NCBI RefSeq assembly: GCF_001758195.1
Contig: NZ_MASR01000001.1
Location: 2,356,001 to 2,420,000 of the forward strand
Length of the DNA stretch: 64,000 nt
Origin: Pseudohongiella acticola
Lineage (GTDB): Bacteria > Pseudomonadota > Gammaproteobacteria > Pseudomonadales > Pseudohongiellaceae
Direction of reading: 5' to 3'
In this document: piece after piece, positions 29,945 to 39,349 of the stretch
How positions within the stretch are numbered: position 1 is the stretch's first letter
Layout of the letters: each line of letters begins with the position of its first letter
Notes under the pieces: model-generated
What the model was told of the DNA's origin: nothing
What the model saw: the letters and a program-made list of their open reading frames with translations, nothing else
The model's database searches: none
Made by a program: the position numbers and the translations under genes

Positions 29945-32026
29945 GTGAAGACCGACATGCAGACTTTTTGCCAGGAGTTCTCCCAAAAGCTCGAACCTTT
30001 CGCGGACGAACTGAGGCAGGCGCTAAACGAGCTGCCGCCGCGCGAAAAACTGAATCAGATTGATACGACAGTGCTGCAGCTTCAGGAAGTGCAGCAACGC
30101 CTGTCTACGCTGAGAGAGAAAGTCAGCGACCAAAGCACCTTCCTGCTTATCTTCGGTCCGCTGAAAAGTGGAAAATCTACGCTGATGAATGCCCTGAGTG
30201 GCGCCTATGTCAGCGAAGTTTCCAGCCTTCCTGCCTATCCGGCATTGGTCTATGTCAAAAATGGCGATCAACACCGTTTTCAGGCCACTGACTATCTGGG
30301 GGAGCGACGCGAATTTGCTGACAATGTTGCCTTGGCTGAGGCAATACAGACAGACCACTCACTGTTAGCCGATGCCATAGTTGCTGCGGAGAATACCAGC
30401 GCAAGCTTCGACCCCCAGCAGCATTATCCGCAAGCTATCAGGCGAATGGACATAGAAATACCCGCCGCCCACCTCGCCGACTCCGGCTCTGTTCTGGTCG
30501 ACACGCCAGGCCTTTACAGTCGAATGAAGTTCGGTTACGACCAAATGACGCGGGACTTTCGTGATACCGCTGCCTGCGCCATCTTTGTGGTTAAAACCGA
30601 TAATCTGTTCTTTGAAAAAGTGTTCGAAGAATTTGAAGAGTTGTTGAGCTGTTTCAGTCGCATATTTCTTGTCGCCAATATTGATTCGTCAAAGCAGGAT
30701 CTGCGCCCGGACGGCACGCTTGAGCCCAGTCTGGAGAGCAGTGATCCGAATAAAATCATCGAGTCATTCCGATCCCTGTCCATGAGTGCGACCTTGAGTG
30801 GCGCCATTGATGAAGGCCGCCTGAAAATCTACCCGGTCGACCTGCAAAAAGCGGCGACCAGAACGCTACGTGAGGCTGCCGGCGAGGCTTCACTGGTGGC
30901 AGTGAATGACAGCGAAGCAAATGAGGATCGGGATGATGGTTTTGACGAGTTTGTTGATGACCTTACCGGTTACCTGAACAGCAGTGACTATCTGCACGAC
31001 TTCAAGTACGACAGCTTGCGACTGGCACAGGACCTGACCGCCGAAACCTGCGATCTGGTTTCGGACGACGCGTCGGCTGCATTGAGCCGGGAAAGCGAAC
31101 GGATTCGCGAAGAACTTGAACGCGACCGTACTCGGCTCAATGCCTTGCAGACACTGGAACGACAGAGCTGGGATCTTGCCTTCAACACCCTGTCGGCGTC
31201 CAGAAACAGAATGCCTGAAGATCTAACCGAACAGAGTGACGGGCAACTCGAGCAATCCTGCCAGCAACAAATCACTGCCTGGATGGAAAGCGATGAAAGC
31301 TGGAACCAGTTGCTGGCGCGCCTTAACCCCGAGCTTGAGCAAGAGGGCAGGCGACGTTCCGGGCTGGTACTCGATCATATCCGCGCACAGCTACAGGGTG
31401 GGTACGCGGGTGCAGAGTTCTCCGACACACAGCTGTCCGCTTTCCGTGACGCCGGCCTGCAGGTAGAACAATCGTTGGCAGGATGTCTGCAGTCACTGGG
31501 CGACTCAACTCAGGTTGTGACCCCAACGTTGGAGTTAGCCACCGAAGACATACCTGTGAAGCGCACATTGGGCGACTACCTGTTATTGCGCAGTCGTAAA
31601 CGGGTACGGCAGGGTATTTTCGGCGAAGACGGCAATCGTAGTGTTGAGGCTGCCGTCAAGCAGAAGCGTCTGGGCGATGCCAGCCTGGAGAAGTTGCATA
31701 TCATTGTGCGCGATACGGTTGGCCGGGAGATGCCCGAGCTGCAAGCGCAGTATGCTGATGCGCTGGTGGAGGCTCATATCGTCAGATGCAGCGAGGCAGT
31801 TCACCAAAGCATCACACAAATCAGCGAAGGCGTGCAGGATTCAATCGCGCCACGGGAATCAATGTTGCGGCTTTGTCAGCAAGCGCAGGATGTATTTAAG
31901 CGCATTGAGCAAAGCAGCGAACGTTTCAGTGCCGACCTTAACGAACTTCAGCGTCAGTTTGATCTGAAGAAACCTGAATCGGCTGACGATCACGAGGATG
32001 TGCTTGCAGAGGCGTATCCTCAGTAG
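29945..32026 (+). CDS. Dynamin-like GTPase
   Basis: A 693-residue protein started at GTG 29945, 7-8 bases after AGGAGGGA. G1 is GPLKSGKST (residues about 71-79), G3 is DTPG (in VLVDTPGLYSRM), and NIDSSKQD is the likely G4. Around these, a long helical middle and C-terminal stalk-like region with heptad-rich segments fits bacterial dynamin-like proteins, which remodel or stabilise membranes; some relatives contribute to phage resistance. No second dynamin gene is adjacent, unlike paired bacterial systems. Confidence 0.85.
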   Translation: MKTDMQTFCQEFSQKLEPFADELRQALNELPPREKLNQIDTTVLQLQEVQQRLSTLREKVSDQSTFLLIFGPLKSGKSTLMNALSGAYVSEVSSLPAYPALVYVKNGDQHRFQATDYLGERREFADNVALAEAIQTDHSLLADAIVAAENTSASFDPQQHYPQAIRRMDIEIPAAHLADSGSVLVDTPGLYSRMKFGYDQMTRDFRDTAACAIFVVKTDNLFFEKVFEEFEELLSCFSRIFLVANIDSSKQDLRPDGTLEPSLESSDPNKIIESFRSLSMSATLSGAIDEGRLKIYPVDLQKAATRTLREAAGEASLVAVNDSEANEDRDDGFDEFVDDLTGYLNSSDYLHDFKYDSLRLAQDLTAETCDLVSDDASAALSRESERIREELERDRTRLNALQTLERQSWDLAFNTLSASRNRMPEDLTEQSDGQLEQSCQQQITAWMESDESWNQLLARLNPELEQEGRRRSGLVLDHIRAQLQGGYAGAEFSDTQLSAFRDAGLQVEQSLAGCLQSLGDSTQVVTPTLELATEDIPVKRTLGDYLLLRSRKRVRQGIFGEDGNRSVEAAVKQKRLGDASLEKLHIIVRDTVGREMPELQAQYADALVEAHIVRCSEAVHQSITQISEGVQDSIAPRESMLRLCQQAQDVFKRIEQSSERFSADLNELQRQFDLKKPESADDHEDVLAEAYPQ

Positions 32027-32223
32027 AGTCAATCGTCAAACGCTGGTGAGCCGGAAGGCCGCCAGCGAAGTTCAATCCCTGTGCCCGCCAGAGCGTCAGA
32101 TCTGCAGTGCTTAGTATGACGCTTGCGTCATTCTCAACAGTTCTGTTCTGTGCCATTGCAAGCTCCTGAGTGCCCGTGGGCAATAACTGTTTTTGCCGTG
32201 ACAGGTGTCGGTGGGATAGAATA

Positions 32224-32640
32224 ATGAGTATGCAAAAACACAACGAGATAAGGCAAACAATAAATGCAATTGGCAGCGCGTTCTCCGAGCTGGATTTCGA
32301 CGCCTGGCTGTCACATTTTTGTACGCCACGCACAGTAATATCGCAAGGTACTGTGTTCTCGTCTTCCTCAATTGAAGACACCCGAGAGTTCATGGGGCCG
32401 GTCTTCGACAGTCTTCGGCAACGCGGTTTCAGCCATACCCGGCTGGATACCTGTCATGTCAAGTTGCTAGGCGATACCACGGCCATGGTAAGTACCGTCT
32501 GGACCCGATTTGGCCACGACGATACGGTTATTGAAACGCTGGGCGCTACTTATTTGCTGGTGTCCATAAACGCAAGCTGGAAAGTCGCCGTGGTGACGTC
32601 GCACAGGGCTGATGTGCTCGCGATTGAGGCGGAAGGTTGA
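32224..32640 (+). CDS. NTF2/SnoaL-like protein
   Basis: A 138-residue protein started at ATG 32224. The pattern INAIGSAFSELDFDAWLSHF, then VISQGTVFSS, and a C-terminal LLVSINASWKVAVV strand pair followed by SHR corresponds to the NTF2-like fold used by DUF4440 and SnoaL proteins. Substrate unknown. About 200 bases without a gene separate it from the dynamin-like gene. Confidence 0.75.
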   Translation: MSMQKHNEIRQTINAIGSAFSELDFDAWLSHFCTPRTVISQGTVFSSSSIEDTREFMGPVFDSLRQRGFSHTRLDTCHVKLLGDTTAMVSTVWTRFGHDDTVIETLGATYLLVSINASWKVAVVTSHRADVLAIEAEG

Positions 32641-32670
32641 TTGTCTGCAAGTGCACCGGGAGTTTGAGTC

Positions 32671-33225
32671 ATGTCGATTTTTGAATGGGTTGTCGCCGCA
32701 ATTCAGCTGGGTTTGCCGATGGCGGTCATGAGCTGGCTTATGTTCAACTGGCTTTACGGTGCCGGGCAGTTGCCGCGCGATGCGGGGCACAAGGCCATTC
32801 GTGAGCATCTCGCCAAGCTTAAAAAGCAGCACAAGAAAAGCAAAAGCAGAAGCGGTAACTACTTGTATAAACAGTGGTTATTCTTTGGTGGTGGCTTCTA
32901 CGGCCTTGCTGTTCTGTGGACCTTGCTGGTGATCGAAGTCAGTGAGCTGATTGGTTTTATTATCAGTTTTGATCTGACTGCGCTGCTGGAAAACGGAATC
33001 ATTGCACTGATGGTAAGTGTGGTGGTGGCGCAATTTGGCAACATTCTGGCGGCAATGCTCTGGTTTAGTTATTGGCCCAGTGAGCAAGGGTCAACCGTCG
33101 TGATCTGGTTCTTGATGGCCTATGGCGGGTACCTGCTCGGCATTCATTTCGCTCGCGAAAGACAGACCCTGCATCAGGCCTCTGACCTGATCAGCAAAAA
33201 CAAATGGCGGCGCAGGGGTGAATAA
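32671..33225 (+). CDS. Four-helix membrane protein
   Basis: A 184-residue protein with membrane segments at about residues 5-30, 72-98, 104-130 and 136-158. A strongly basic loop (KLKKQHKKSKSRSGN) after helix 1 should face the cytoplasm. No family recognised. It precedes the cytochrome b561 gene by 21 bases and may be co-transcribed. Confidence 0.7.
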   Translation: MSIFEWVVAAIQLGLPMAVMSWLMFNWLYGAGQLPRDAGHKAIREHLAKLKKQHKKSKSRSGNYLYKQWLFFGGGFYGLAVLWTLLVIEVSELIGFIISFDLTALLENGIIALMVSVVVAQFGNILAAMLWFSYWPSEQGSTVVIWFLMAYGGYLLGIHFARERQTLHQASDLISKNKWRRRGE

Positions 33226-33246
33226 GCCTGTGTCAGACGCGTCACG

Positions 33247-33798
33247 GTGAGCGGGTCGTCATCGCAGATTCAAAAATACCCGATGGGCTGGCGCGTGTTG
33301 CATTGGCTTATGGCGGTAATGGTCCTGACTCTGATTCCAGTTGGACTGTGGATGTCGTCGCGAGCGGAGGCAGATAACTGGGGGCCGTTGACGGATGTTC
33401 TGTATAGCTCGCACAAAGCCGTCGGCTTTAGTGTACTGCTGCTGATGGTCGTACGAATCCTGGTAAAACTCCGCGTAAAATCCCCACCCTACCCGTCGAC
33501 ATTGCCGCGTCGGTTGCAGCTTGCGGCAAAAGGCCTGCACCATCTGATCTACCTGTTACTGGTGCTGACGCCCCTGTTTGGCTGGGCGGGCGTGACGGCA
33601 TACCCGGCGCTGGTCACTGTGGCCGGGTATCACCTGCCGGCCATGCCGTTGGTACCACAGGACAGCGCCCTGGCGGAAAAGCTGTTCGCTGTCCATGGTG
33701 TACTCGCCATCACCCTGAGTATCCTGATCGCTGGCCATATTGCAGCAGCATTCCGTCATATGCTGCGCAAAGACGGCATCTTTCGTAGAATGCTGTAA
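33247..33798 (+). CDS. Cytochrome b561-family protein
   Basis: A 183-residue protein starting with GTG at 33247. The fold has four helices: the first carries RVLHWLMA with a heme-ligand histidine, helix 2 contains YSSHKAVGFSVL, helix 3 KGLHHLIYLLLV and helix 4 FAVHGVLAITL and GHIAAA. These give the four histidines for two b-hemes. Family members oxidise quinol or react with superoxide in the inner membrane. Its end is 10 bases from the convergent PEBP gene. Confidence 0.88.
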   Translation: MSGSSSQIQKYPMGWRVLHWLMAVMVLTLIPVGLWMSSRAEADNWGPLTDVLYSSHKAVGFSVLLLMVVRILVKLRVKSPPYPSTLPRRLQLAAKGLHHLIYLLLVLTPLFGWAGVTAYPALVTVAGYHLPAMPLVPQDSALAEKLFAVHGVLAITLSILIAGHIAAAFRHMLRKDGIFRRML

Positions 33799-33808
33799 GC
33801 AAGCGTTA

Positions 33809-34285
33809 TCAGCGTTCGAAATGTGCCATCAGGCGGTTCATGCCCAATACATGCGGCTCCACTTTCTGCAGAAATTCTGCCAGCTCCAGGCCGTTGTCCA
33901 ATGAAAGCTCAATATCCAACGCCAGTACCCAGAAAAAATAGTGGTGCCGGCCGTGCCCCTCGGGTGGTTTCGGGCCGCCGTAACCAACTTCGCCAAAATT
34001 ATTTTTGCCTTTGGCATAATCCTGGCAGCCTTGCTGCAGTTCAGTCGTAGTCGGCGGAATATTGTAAACCAGCCAGTGCGTGAAACCGTAGGTGCCCGGG
34101 CTGGAAATCAATGGTGCATCCGGGTCATGGCAAAAGACAGCGATCGACTTGGTGCCGTCCGGGGTTTTTTCCCAGTACAGCTGGGGTGAAATGTTGTCAC
34201 CGTCGTAGCTGTGCATTTCGGCAATTTTATCACCCTGTTTCAGGTCGTGACTGCTGACTTTCATGTCGGATAGGGCAAATGTCAT
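33809..34285 (-). CDS. YbhB/YbcL-type PEBP (Raf-kinase-inhibitor-like) protein
   Basis: A 158-residue protein with AAGGAG upstream. GDNISPQLYWEKTPDGTKS and the HDPDAP ligand-binding motif, followed by FTHWLVYNIPP, are diagnostic of bacterial PEBP-like proteins. The GYGGPKPPEGHGRHHYFF segment completes the anion-binding pocket. Physiological ligand unknown. No signal peptide, so cytoplasmic. Confidence 0.9.
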   Translation of the reverse strand: MTFALSDMKVSSHDLKQGDKIAEMHSYDGDNISPQLYWEKTPDGTKSIAVFCHDPDAPLISSPGTYGFTHWLVYNIPPTTTELQQGCQDYAKGKNNFGEVGYGGPKPPEGHGRHHYFFWVLALDIELSLDNGLELAEFLQKVEPHVLGMNRLMAHFER

Positions 34286-34313
34286 AAGCGCTCCTTGAGT
34301 GTTGTTTGTGGTT

Positions 34314-35546
34314 TCAGTAAAACACGGCCAGCGCTGCGCCTCCGGCTAGCCAGAGTGCAGCGATAACGGACAGAATCCGAAGCACCCTGTCGGTTAGCGA
34401 AGGGCCGCCGTGATCGTGATGGTGGTGACCGTGATCGTTGTGCCGGGCCTGTCGATAAAGCCAGACCAGCACCGCGGTGGCCATCAGGAAAACAATGTTC
34501 AGACCCAGTTGGTAATTTACCTGAAAGAACTCACGTTCTCCCGGAGCACGGGCGCTCTCAAGGTCGGGCAACATGCCCAGTGCTGCCAGGCCATAATGCA
34601 TGACCAGTGCTACAGTAATGATGCCTATCAGCATGATGCCCAGAATGTAGAGCGCCATCTTCCAGCCATAGTAGGCCGCATTGATGCGTAGTACCGGCAG
34701 CACCACCAGGTCCGAGAATATGAACGCCATAACACCGGCAAAGGTGACACCCTGGCCGAACAGGACGGCGGCCAGCGGTATATTGCCCATGGAGCCAATA
34801 AAGGTAAAGAATGCGGCCAGCGGTGCCACAACAGCTTGCTGCAAGGTCAGCCAGAAGCCCGGGTTGGCAGCGTTATCGCCGCCAGAGCCAAGAAACAGGG
34901 CCTGAAAGAAGCTTTCTGGTACCGCTGCAGAGATGATGCCGGTGACCGTAAAGCCGATCAATACATCCTTCCAGACCATTTGCCACTCCATGACATAGGT
35001 CATGCCGATTTTCTGCCAGTATTGGCGGCTCTTGAGCTTCTCCTGCCAACTGACGCTCTCTGCGTTGCCCTCATGGTCGTGGCTGTCATCTACATTTTTG
35101 CGGGCCAGTGCCTCCAGACGACGCGGTCGGGTGATGCGTATCAGAAGCCATGTCACCAGAATCAACAGGATGCCACCAACGTACTCGCCGACAACAAATT
35201 GCCAGCCAAGAAAAATCGCTATCACCATACCCAGTTCGATGACCAAATTGGTCGAGGCCAGCATGAACGCCAGAGAAGGCGCCAGGCCAGCCCCTTTGCT
35301 GAACAGGGCGCGTGTGGTAGACAGCGCAGAGAAACTGCAGGAGCTGGACAGGAAACCGAAAAAGGTGCCAAGCGCGACACTTCTGGGCCCATCTTTGCCC
35401 ATGGTCTTTTGCATACGCTCTTTGGTAACCAGCACCTGGATCAGGCTGCTGATCAGGTAGCCGAGCATGAACGCCCAGAGGGCCATCCAGAAAAAGCCCG
35501 CGCTGGTGGTGGCTGACTCTTGCCAGATTGCCAGAATATCCTGCAT
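34314..35546 (-). CDS. YraQ/ArsP-type permease (PF03773)
   Basis: A 410-residue protein with an AAGGAGAT ribosome-binding site and about nine to ten membrane helices. The SSSCSFSALSTTRALFSKG segment after helix 2 corresponds to the cysteine-bearing signature of the permease family that includes ArsP organoarsenical efflux. A cytoplasmic loop holds DDSHDHEGN, and the C-terminus has a histidine-rich run (about HDHGHHHHDHGG), suggesting metal interaction. Substrate unknown; metal or metalloid efflux is a reasonable inference. Confidence 0.82.
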   Translation of the reverse strand: MQDILAIWQESATTSAGFFWMALWAFMLGYLISSLIQVLVTKERMQKTMGKDGPRSVALGTFFGFLSSSCSFSALSTTRALFSKGAGLAPSLAFMLASTNLVIELGMVIAIFLGWQFVVGEYVGGILLILVTWLLIRITRPRRLEALARKNVDDSHDHEGNAESVSWQEKLKSRQYWQKIGMTYVMEWQMVWKDVLIGFTVTGIISAAVPESFFQALFLGSGGDNAANPGFWLTLQQAVVAPLAAFFTFIGSMGNIPLAAVLFGQGVTFAGVMAFIFSDLVVLPVLRINAAYYGWKMALYILGIMLIGIITVALVMHYGLAALGMLPDLESARAPGEREFFQVNYQLGLNIVFLMATAVLVWLYRQARHNDHGHHHHDHGGPSLTDRVLRILSVIAALWLAGGAALAVFY

Positions 35547-35829
35547 ACATCATCTCCTTTGCAATTGCCCCGTGGTCTGGGGCATCCCATTTGACAGGTT
35601 ATCACTCAGTCGATTTCATATTCGCTACCATCGATATTGACAGAATCCTGCGTTAATTCAACGTTGCCTGTTTCTGCAAACGACCGCGTGTTGTTGTTTT
35701 TTGGGGCTAAAATCCGTCGAAATGAACGAAAGTGGCGGCCATCCTCGGTAACTTGAATTAAAGTCCGGAATCGTTGATGATGTCTTGATAAGTCTGAATC
35801 TCTGTCATGCAGGGCCGCGCTGGAGAAGC

Positions 35830-36231
35830 ATGAATTACGATGATTTTAATCAGTTTTGTGATTCGTTGCCGGCAACAACGCACGTCGTGCAATGGGGGAG
35901 TTCACATGTCTGGAAAGTGGGGGGCAAAGTGTTCGCGATTGGTGGCTGGGCACCAGACAGGCAGCCAGCTTTTACTTTCAAGGCCTCAGATCGGAACTTT
36001 GCCTATCTTCGTGAGCACGAGGGCTACAGACCGGCACCCTATTTTGCCAATCGAGGCATGCAATGGATCCAGCAAACAGAAACGTCAGGCGTGCTGGATG
36101 AAGAGTTACGGTACTACCTGACTGAGTCCTATCGAATTGTGTTGCGGGGACTCAGCAAGCGTAAACAAAAAGAACTGGGAGCAGACCAGTTCCTGGCTAC
36201 TGTTACTGAAACTTCTGGAGATCTACCATGA
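35830..36231 (+). CDS. MmcQ/YjbR-family protein
   Basis: A 133-residue protein started at ATG 35830. FNQFCDSLPATTHVVQWGS, VWKVGGKVFAI, the FKASDRNFAYL strand and YFANRGMQWIQ are the defining parts of the YjbR fold, a double-stranded-DNA-binding-like domain of unknown role. Its stop overlaps the next gene by 4 bases (ATGA). Confidence 0.88.
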   Translation: MNYDDFNQFCDSLPATTHVVQWGSSHVWKVGGKVFAIGGWAPDRQPAFTFKASDRNFAYLREHEGYRPAPYFANRGMQWIQQTETSGVLDEELRYYLTESYRIVLRGLSKRKQKELGADQFLATVTETSGDLP

Positions 36232-36536
36232 AGCAGATTTATACGCATGAAAACATCGTTATTCTGCACTCAGTCAGAAATATTCTTGCCATGAATGATA
36301 TTGAATCGTTTGTAAAAAACGAACATACCATTCCGGCCGGCGCCAGACATGGCATCAATAATATATTCCATGAACTCTGGATCCTGAACGATCAAGACTA
36401 CGACAAAGCGGCAGCGCTCATCGACACTGAGATTGAGAACCCGATCGTCAGGGATCCGTGGGTGTGCGGTGATTGCAACGAAGAGAACGAAGGCAGCTTT
36501 GACGTCTGCTGGAAGTGTCAGTCAGTCCCGGCATAG
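36228..36536 (+). CDS. DUF2007-family protein with C-terminal zinc ribbon
   Basis: A 102-residue protein overlapping the YjbR gene by 4 bases. MKQIYTHENIVILHSVRNI and LWILNDQDYDKAAALI match DUF2007 (putative signal-transducing). The C-terminus adds WVCGDCNEENEGSFDVCWK, giving CxxC...CxxC cysteines for a small zinc ribbon. The combination suggests a protein- or nucleic-acid-binding adaptor. Confidence 0.85.
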   Translation: MKQIYTHENIVILHSVRNILAMNDIESFVKNEHTIPAGARHGINNIFHELWILNDQDYDKAAALIDTEIENPIVRDPWVCGDCNEENEGSFDVCWKCQSVPA

Positions 36537-36562
36537 CCTGTTTCTGACGTGTCAGTCCCGAG

Positions 36563-37876
36563 TTAGTCATTTCCGTCGTCAGAGGACGTTTTTGACGAGA
36601 ACGTTGCTGAGAAAGCCGCTGCTTTGCGCACAGCTGCAATGTCTTCCGGATGCGACATGGCGCGTTCCGAGCGAGCCAGCGCTGCGCGCGAGTGCGCACA
36701 GGCAGCCGCCGTCATCGACTCGTCACCGGTTTCAGCCAGCGCATGCAATGCTTTCTGCAGTCGGATTGATACCTCGAAAAAACCGGCGCCGTCTCTGGCG
36801 ATAGCGGTAAAGGCATCGTCGAACATGTCCGACAGCATAAGCTCGGGCACATGAACCCGCTTAAACGTAATCTCATCGAGCTCATCATTGGTCAGTGGCG
36901 CCTGCCACTGTGTGAAAAGCCGGACCAGGGTGCCCACGACATTGATAGCTGTGCCCGGATCATTGATGCCGGGGGATAATGCCTTGTCGGCAATCTCTGA
37001 CAGAGCCAGCAAGCCAAAGCGTGGGTCATCTTCAAAAGTGCGGTTGTCGCCAATCTTGAATGCACTGACAAAATCCTCGGTGCTACCCTCGCTTTTGCCT
37101 TCGATACGTAGCAATGCTCGTTGAGGCGTCACAAATGTGCCGGGCAGTGCGGTTACCCGGACACGACAATCAAACTCTTCCGCGCAGATCTGCAGCGCCT
37201 CCATGTCTATGTTCTGGATGTATCCCACGGTAGAAGAATAGACGGCTGTACCGGTTGTATCACTCTGATTTGCTGTCACCGGCTGGGCACACAGTGTTGG
37301 TGACCGGCGTCGGCGCTTCAGGGCATTGCTGGCGGCGTGTTCCACCTGCCCGATTGTGTTCACGACACGGCCCAGGCGCGCGATGCGGTCAACCCAGCGC
37401 ACAAAGGTGACAATAACGATAATAAACACCAACAGGGTCAACGTGAAAATCGCGAAGCGACCGGCTTCGCCAAACAGTCCGTTCTGCGCCGCGATCAGGG
37501 AAACCAGGCTGAAAATGAACGCGCCAATGAATGCCGACAGAGCGTTCTGGGTGACGTCATCGGCAATGACCAGGGGAATGGATCGGGGCGTTGCGGCAGT
37601 GCTTGCAGAGGCATAGGCGGCAACCATGGAGCCAACGGCAAAGGTCGCAATAACCAGCATGCTGGACGCCATGATGGACAGCAGTGATTCAACCGAATCC
37701 GGGTTGATATCTGGCACCACGTCCGCAAGTCCGGTGTCGTCAGCCAATCTGGCAACGAAGGTAGCCGCTATCGACAGCACGCAAAGCACGAGTGGCCTGA
37801 TCCATAACCGCTCCTGAATTCGGCTGACAAAATAGCGCAGGCGATCCGGGCTAAACAGGGTAGATGATCGGGCCAT
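36563..37876 (-). CDS. DUF2254-family membrane protein
   Basis: A 437-residue protein started at ATG 37876 (an AAGGAC site lies upstream on the minus strand); the longer frame lacks such a site. Four hydrophobic segments occur in the first 170 residues, followed by a large soluble part. The FISSLVSLIAAQ-like helix and the RWVDRIARLGRVV stretch after it, and the late LSEIADKALSPGINDPGTA motif, are hallmarks of DUF2254. Function unknown. Confidence 0.88.
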   Translation of the reverse strand: MARSSTLFSPDRLRYFVSRIQERLWIRPLVLCVLSIAATFVARLADDTGLADVVPDINPDSVESLLSIMASSMLVIATFAVGSMVAAYASASTAATPRSIPLVIADDVTQNALSAFIGAFIFSLVSLIAAQNGLFGEAGRFAIFTLTLLVFIIVIVTFVRWVDRIARLGRVVNTIGQVEHAASNALKRRRRSPTLCAQPVTANQSDTTGTAVYSSTVGYIQNIDMEALQICAEEFDCRVRVTALPGTFVTPQRALLRIEGKSEGSTEDFVSAFKIGDNRTFEDDPRFGLLALSEIADKALSPGINDPGTAINVVGTLVRLFTQWQAPLTNDELDEITFKRVHVPELMLSDMFDDAFTAIARDGAGFFEVSIRLQKALHALAETGDESMTAAACAHSRAALARSERAMSHPEDIAAVRKAAAFSATFSSKTSSDDGND

Positions 37877-37998
37877 ACCAGTGTCCTTCGCAGTTCCATT
37901 GACAATTGCGTGTTCGGGCCGGGTAGCCAGCAACAGGCCAACGTTATACCATAAATTCACGCGCAGTGACCGTGCGTCGACCAACAAGGAAAAAGCCA

Positions 37999-38679
37999 AT
38001 GGAGAATACGCTGAAAGGTAAACGCGTGCTGATCACACAGGCGTCCGCATTCATGGGACCTGCCTTCTGTGAGGTTTTTGCCGAACAGGGTGCTGAGCTC
38101 GTCAAGAGTGAACTTGAACTGTCAACGCCTGGCAATGTCGAGTTGATGATGCGCGAGGCGGGCGATCTTGATGTCATCGTTGCCAATTTATCCATGCTGG
38201 CACCCAGCACGCCGGCGCCCGATGTTGAAGAGACTGAGTGGCGCAATGTGTTTGCTGCTCTGGTAGACCCGTTGCCGGGGCTGGTCAGGGCAGCGGTGCC
38301 AATGATGCGAGCGCGAGGCAGTGGCAAGATTCTTGTCGTGGGCAGTGCGTCAGCCCTGAGGGGCATGAAGCGAGCGTCCACTTACAGCGCCGCTCGCGGT
38401 GCGCAGGTTGCCTACGTGCAGGCCGTGGGTGTGGAGCTGGCGCCGCTGAATATTCAGGTTAATGCGATAGCCCAGAATTTTGTTGATAACCCGACTTACT
38501 TTCCGGAAGAGTTGCAGGCCAATCCGAAGTTTCAGGACAGACTGGCGCGCGAAGTGCCGTTGCAACGACTGGTCAGCGCGCGTGAAGATGCCATGTTTGC
38601 CGCTTACCTGTGTAGTAGTGCAGCGGACTGTTTTGTCGGCCAGGTGTTTCCGGTGTGCGGGGGCTGGGTTGCCCGCTGA
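37999..38679 (+). CDS. Candidate halohydrin dehalogenase (SDR-like)
   Basis: A 226-residue protein started at ATG 37999 after AAGGA. It has the SDR fold but lacks the glycine-rich NAD(P) loop; instead it shows T13-x4-F18-x-G20 (TQASAFMG), the halide-site motif of halohydrin dehalogenases. The catalytic motif is S116-x12-Y129-x3-R133, with arginine replacing the SDR lysine. Both are the two motifs used to recognise this family, and the region around FVDNPTYFPEEL and LQRLV resembles HheC. The enzymes interconvert vicinal haloalcohols and epoxides without a cofactor. Function is predicted from motifs only. Confidence 0.83.
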   Translation: MENTLKGKRVLITQASAFMGPAFCEVFAEQGAELVKSELELSTPGNVELMMREAGDLDVIVANLSMLAPSTPAPDVEETEWRNVFAALVDPLPGLVRAAVPMMRARGSGKILVVGSASALRGMKRASTYSAARGAQVAYVQAVGVELAPLNIQVNAIAQNFVDNPTYFPEELQANPKFQDRLAREVPLQRLVSAREDAMFAAYLCSSAADCFVGQVFPVCGGWVAR

Positions 38680-38685
38680 CATTTT

Positions 38686-39201
38686 CTACGCGGCCCGTAT
38701 CCAGTCCACAACCAGTTTGAACGGACCCTCGCGTTTGTCGACCAGCATGAATCCCATCTCTTCCACATCAGCAGGACTGAACGCTGGTCCCGATAACGTG
38801 CGGCCACGAAAGACGGGTTGCAACTGGCTGAAATGCAATCGCAGCTCTAGCCATTCGTTGTCGATGGTCTGGAAGGATGTTGCGTAGGCAATGCGGGAGC
38901 CCTGAAAATGGGCCTTGGTATAGAGCCTGAACTGATAGCTGCGCCCGTCTCCCTTGATGCGTATCAGCACGCTGTCGGCAGCACTGAGATCATGATGTTG
39001 TCCGCGCGCCCGGACAGACGCGAAACCGCCATTGTTTGCCAGCGAGATATCACCCTGAAAGTGCAGCTGCCGGTCAATGACCTGTGGTTCGCCCTGTGAT
39101 TCCCCGCCCATAACGTCGTCATTGATGGCCTGCCACATTGAGCTGCTTTCCGGCTCGGCAAAATCCATCAGCGTTAGCGGTTGGTATGATTCTGTGTTCA
39201 T
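38686..39201 (-). CDS. CIA30-family protein
   Basis: A 171-residue protein started at ATG 39201. The MDFAEPESSSMWQAINDDV start, the VMGGESQG motif and FQGDISLANNGGFASVR are characteristic of CIA30 (NDUFAF1-like) domains, which in mitochondria assist complex I assembly. In bacteria such proteins are widespread and of unclear role. It ends 6 bases from the convergent haloalcohol-type gene. Confidence 0.87.
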   Translation of the reverse strand: MNTESYQPLTLMDFAEPESSSMWQAINDDVMGGESQGEPQVIDRQLHFQGDISLANNGGFASVRARGQHHDLSAADSVLIRIKGDGRSYQFRLYTKAHFQGSRIAYATSFQTIDNEWLELRLHFSQLQPVFRGRTLSGPAFSPADVEEMGFMLVDKREGPFKLVVDWIRAA

Positions 39202-39349
39202 GTCGGCGTTTTGTTCCCGGGTTCGCCACGATCTGGCGCTCTCTGGCATCTCGAGATGACAGATTCGTTGGGTGTGCGTTACTCTGGCTTCCGGTTACGA
39301 TAAACAAACAGGCTGTCGCTGTCGACAGCTGACAACGAGGAGAGAAGGA

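Noticed and set aside
31938-32393. Minus-strand frame after the dynamin-like gene
   Set aside because: Lies opposite the end of the GTPase and the NTF2-like gene, shows no family motif and no ribosome-binding site.
34836-35516. 226-codon + strand frame opposite the permease gene
   Set aside because: Low-complexity shadow with no domain; the minus-strand permease has clear helices and signature.
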